NCBI GenBank assembly: GCA_900315455.1
Contig: OMZE01000030.1
Coordinates: forward strand, 1 to 46,479
Source: an uncultured Prevotellaceae bacterium
GTDB taxonomy: Bacteria; Bacteroidota; Bacteroidia; Bacteroidales; Bacteroidaceae
DNA length: 46,479 bases
Direction: 5' to 3'
Shown here: positions 45,165 through 46,479 of the stretch, one piece after another
Layout of the letters: each line of letters starts with the position of its first letter
Numbering within the stretch: the stretch's first letter is position 1
Program-made: the position numbers and the translations under genes
Notes under the pieces: generated by a model
Databases searched by the model: none
Told to the model about the DNA's origin: nothing
The model's input: only the letters and a program-made list of their open reading frames with translations

Positions 45165-46479
45165 TTACTTTACAACGACTTTCTTAGTAGTGCCGTCGCT
45201 CATCTTGACAACGATGACACCTCTATCAGACAGACTCGTGCGGCGGCCATTTAGGTCGTAGCATTCTGTGATTGTTGGCTGTTGTGCAACTGTTGGGGTT
45301 GTGATTCCTGTTGGTGTCGGATCGCTGTCTGTCAGTGCCACGATGTTAGGAAATTCATTCCATTGTTCCGCATTGCTGAAAGCATCTACAGAACTGGCGG
45401 GCACATGTAGTGTTGCCTTGCGGTAAGTATCTTGAAAGATGCCACTGCCTATTTCTGGCAATTGTTCTGCATAGCAGTACATGTCTGTCAAACCGCAACG
45501 TATGAAAGCATAATCATCGATGGTTGTGATGGTGCTGGGTAAGATAATGGTGGCAAGTTTGTTGCAATCACCGAAAACATATTTCCCAATGCTTGTCACA
45601 CCGTTGGGAATACATATAGACGAAAGATTGATGCATTGATTGAAGGCACCGTCTTCTATATTAGTCACACTACTGGGAATGCTGATGGAAGTTAAGGTAG
45701 TGCAAGCCCAGAATGCATCATTTCCGATGCGTGTCACACTGTTTGGAATAACCGTATTCTGGCACCCCAAGATGATGGTGTTGTCCGCAGTCTCAATGAT
45801 TGCGTTACAGTCTTCACGAGAGTCATACACCGCATTTCCGCTTTCCACTTGAATAGAAGTCAAACCGGAGCAGCCAGTAAAAGCCCGATATTCGAGGGCT
45901 GTCACACTATTGGGGATAGTAATAGAGGTCAGACCTGTGCAAAAGAAGAAAGCCCCCTCGTCAATAGTTGTCACACTGTTGGGGAAGGTCATCTCAGTGA
46001 GTTGGCTGCAATGAGAGAATGCATATTTGCCGATGGTTGTCACGCTGTTGGGGATACCGATAGCCGTCAGGCTTCTGCAACCTGCGAAAGCATTCTCTCC
46101 TATTACCGTCACGCTGTTGGGGATATCGATGGCGGTCAGACCTGAACACATGTAGAATGCATTGTCCCTGATGGCAGTCACCGTGTTGGGAATCGAGATG
46201 GAAGATAATTTGTCACAATTATAGAACGCATTTTCTCCAATGGCAGTCACTCCGTTGGGGATAGTCGTGTTCTGGCAACCCAATAACAATGTATTGTCTG
46301 CTGTATGAATGAGCGCATTACAGTTCTCACGAGAATCATATACCAAATTATCATTTTCTACCTGAATAGAAACCAGGTCGTGGCAATTGAAGAACGCACG
46401 GTCTCCAATGCTCGTCACATTTTTTGGAATGAATAAGGAGGTAAGCCCACATCCAGCGAATGCTCTTTCCCCAATTCTT
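45165..46479 (-). CDS. BspA-like leucine-rich-repeat surface protein (partial)
   Basis: The reading frame continues to the window edge, so the N-terminus lies outside; the codon at 46418 is an in-frame GTG inside a repeat and not a start. At least ten LRR_5 repeats of about 23 residues follow the pattern IPNSVTTIGKYAFSHCSQLT. Two repeats are replaced by a longer insert with YDSREDCNAIIETADNTIILGCQN. After the repeats comes YCYAEQLPEIGSGIF with a short linker, and a tail YDLNGRR ... KKVVVK of the sorting-like type. BspA-like proteins mediate adhesion to host proteins or other cells. Confidence 0.9.
   Translation of the reverse strand, partial: RIGERAFAGCGLTSLFIPKNVTSIGDRAFFNCHDLVSIQVENDNLVYDSRENCNALIHTADNTLLLGCQNTTIPNGVTAIGENAFYNCDKLSSISIPNTVTAIRDNAFYMCSGLTAIDIPNSVTVIGENAFAGCRSLTAIGIPNSVTTIGKYAFSHCSQLTEMTFPNSVTTIDEGAFFFCTGLTSITIPNSVTALEYRAFTGCSGLTSIQVESGNAVYDSREDCNAIIETADNTIILGCQNTVIPNSVTRIGNDAFWACTTLTSISIPSSVTNIEDGAFNQCINLSSICIPNGVTSIGKYVFGDCNKLATIILPSTITTIDDYAFIRCGLTDMYCYAEQLPEIGSGIFQDTYRKATLHVPASSVDAFSNAEQWNEFPNIVALTDSDPTPTGITTPTVAQQPTITECYDLNGRRTSLSDRGVIVVKMSDGTTKKVVVK

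Overview
The window looks like a chromosomal piece of a gut or rumen Bacteroidales bacterium, most likely Prevotella or a close relative. The signs are SusC/SusD pairs, Bacteroidetes promoters (TTTG, about 20 bp, TAnnTTTG), many secreted glycoside hydrolases and lipoproteins, DUF6377, DUF3857, DUF4919 and BspA families, and a Prevotella-style C-terminal tail (Y-x-L-x-G-x-R ... GKK). I see no rRNA, tRNA, CRISPR array, phage or insertion sequence.

Positions 202-29987 form a large polysaccharide utilisation locus. A lone esterase gene (202-1578) converges on a six-gene minus-strand operon (13502 down to 1726): a GH16-GH18 fusion with a C-terminal surface-type module, a GH18-ThuA fusion, GH9, a free ThuA protein, an unclassified secreted TIM-barrel-like protein, and GH3. 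A membrane-anchored DUF6377 regulator (13860-15554) is divergent from it. Next comes the plus-strand operon 15754-27421: SusC, SusD, three lipoproteins, GH30 and a repeat-containing surface protein, ending at a good terminator. GH127 (27615-29987) has its own promoter-like box. GH16 (beta-1,3-glucan), two GH18 (chitin-type), GH30 (beta-1,6-glucan type), GH9 and GH3 (exo-acting candidates) in one locus suggest fungal or yeast cell wall as the target. That is inference from families, not proof.

Positions 30082-33251 (minus) hold a GPH-type sugar symporter, an FMN-dependent alpha-hydroxy-acid oxidase-like enzyme and a xylose-isomerase-like TIM barrel. They are tightly coupled and look like a cytoplasmic sugar or sugar-acid catabolic cassette. 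Positions 33506-38127 (plus) encode an M28 peptidase with a PDZ domain, an inner-membrane protein, a calycin-like lipoprotein and a HmuR-like TonB-dependent receptor.

Positions 38290-46479 (minus) carry a DUF4919 protein, an array of GC-rich repeats, an outer-membrane-type protein, two DUF3857/transglutaminase-like proteins (one without the catalytic cysteine), a low-GC lipoprotein and the 3' part of a BspA-like leucine-rich-repeat gene that runs off the window.

The most notable points are the duplicated GH18 domain with different partners (GH16 plus surface module in one copy, ThuA in the other), the unclassified 626-residue secreted protein, and the module shared between the GH16-GH18 enzyme and the surface protein of the opposite operon.
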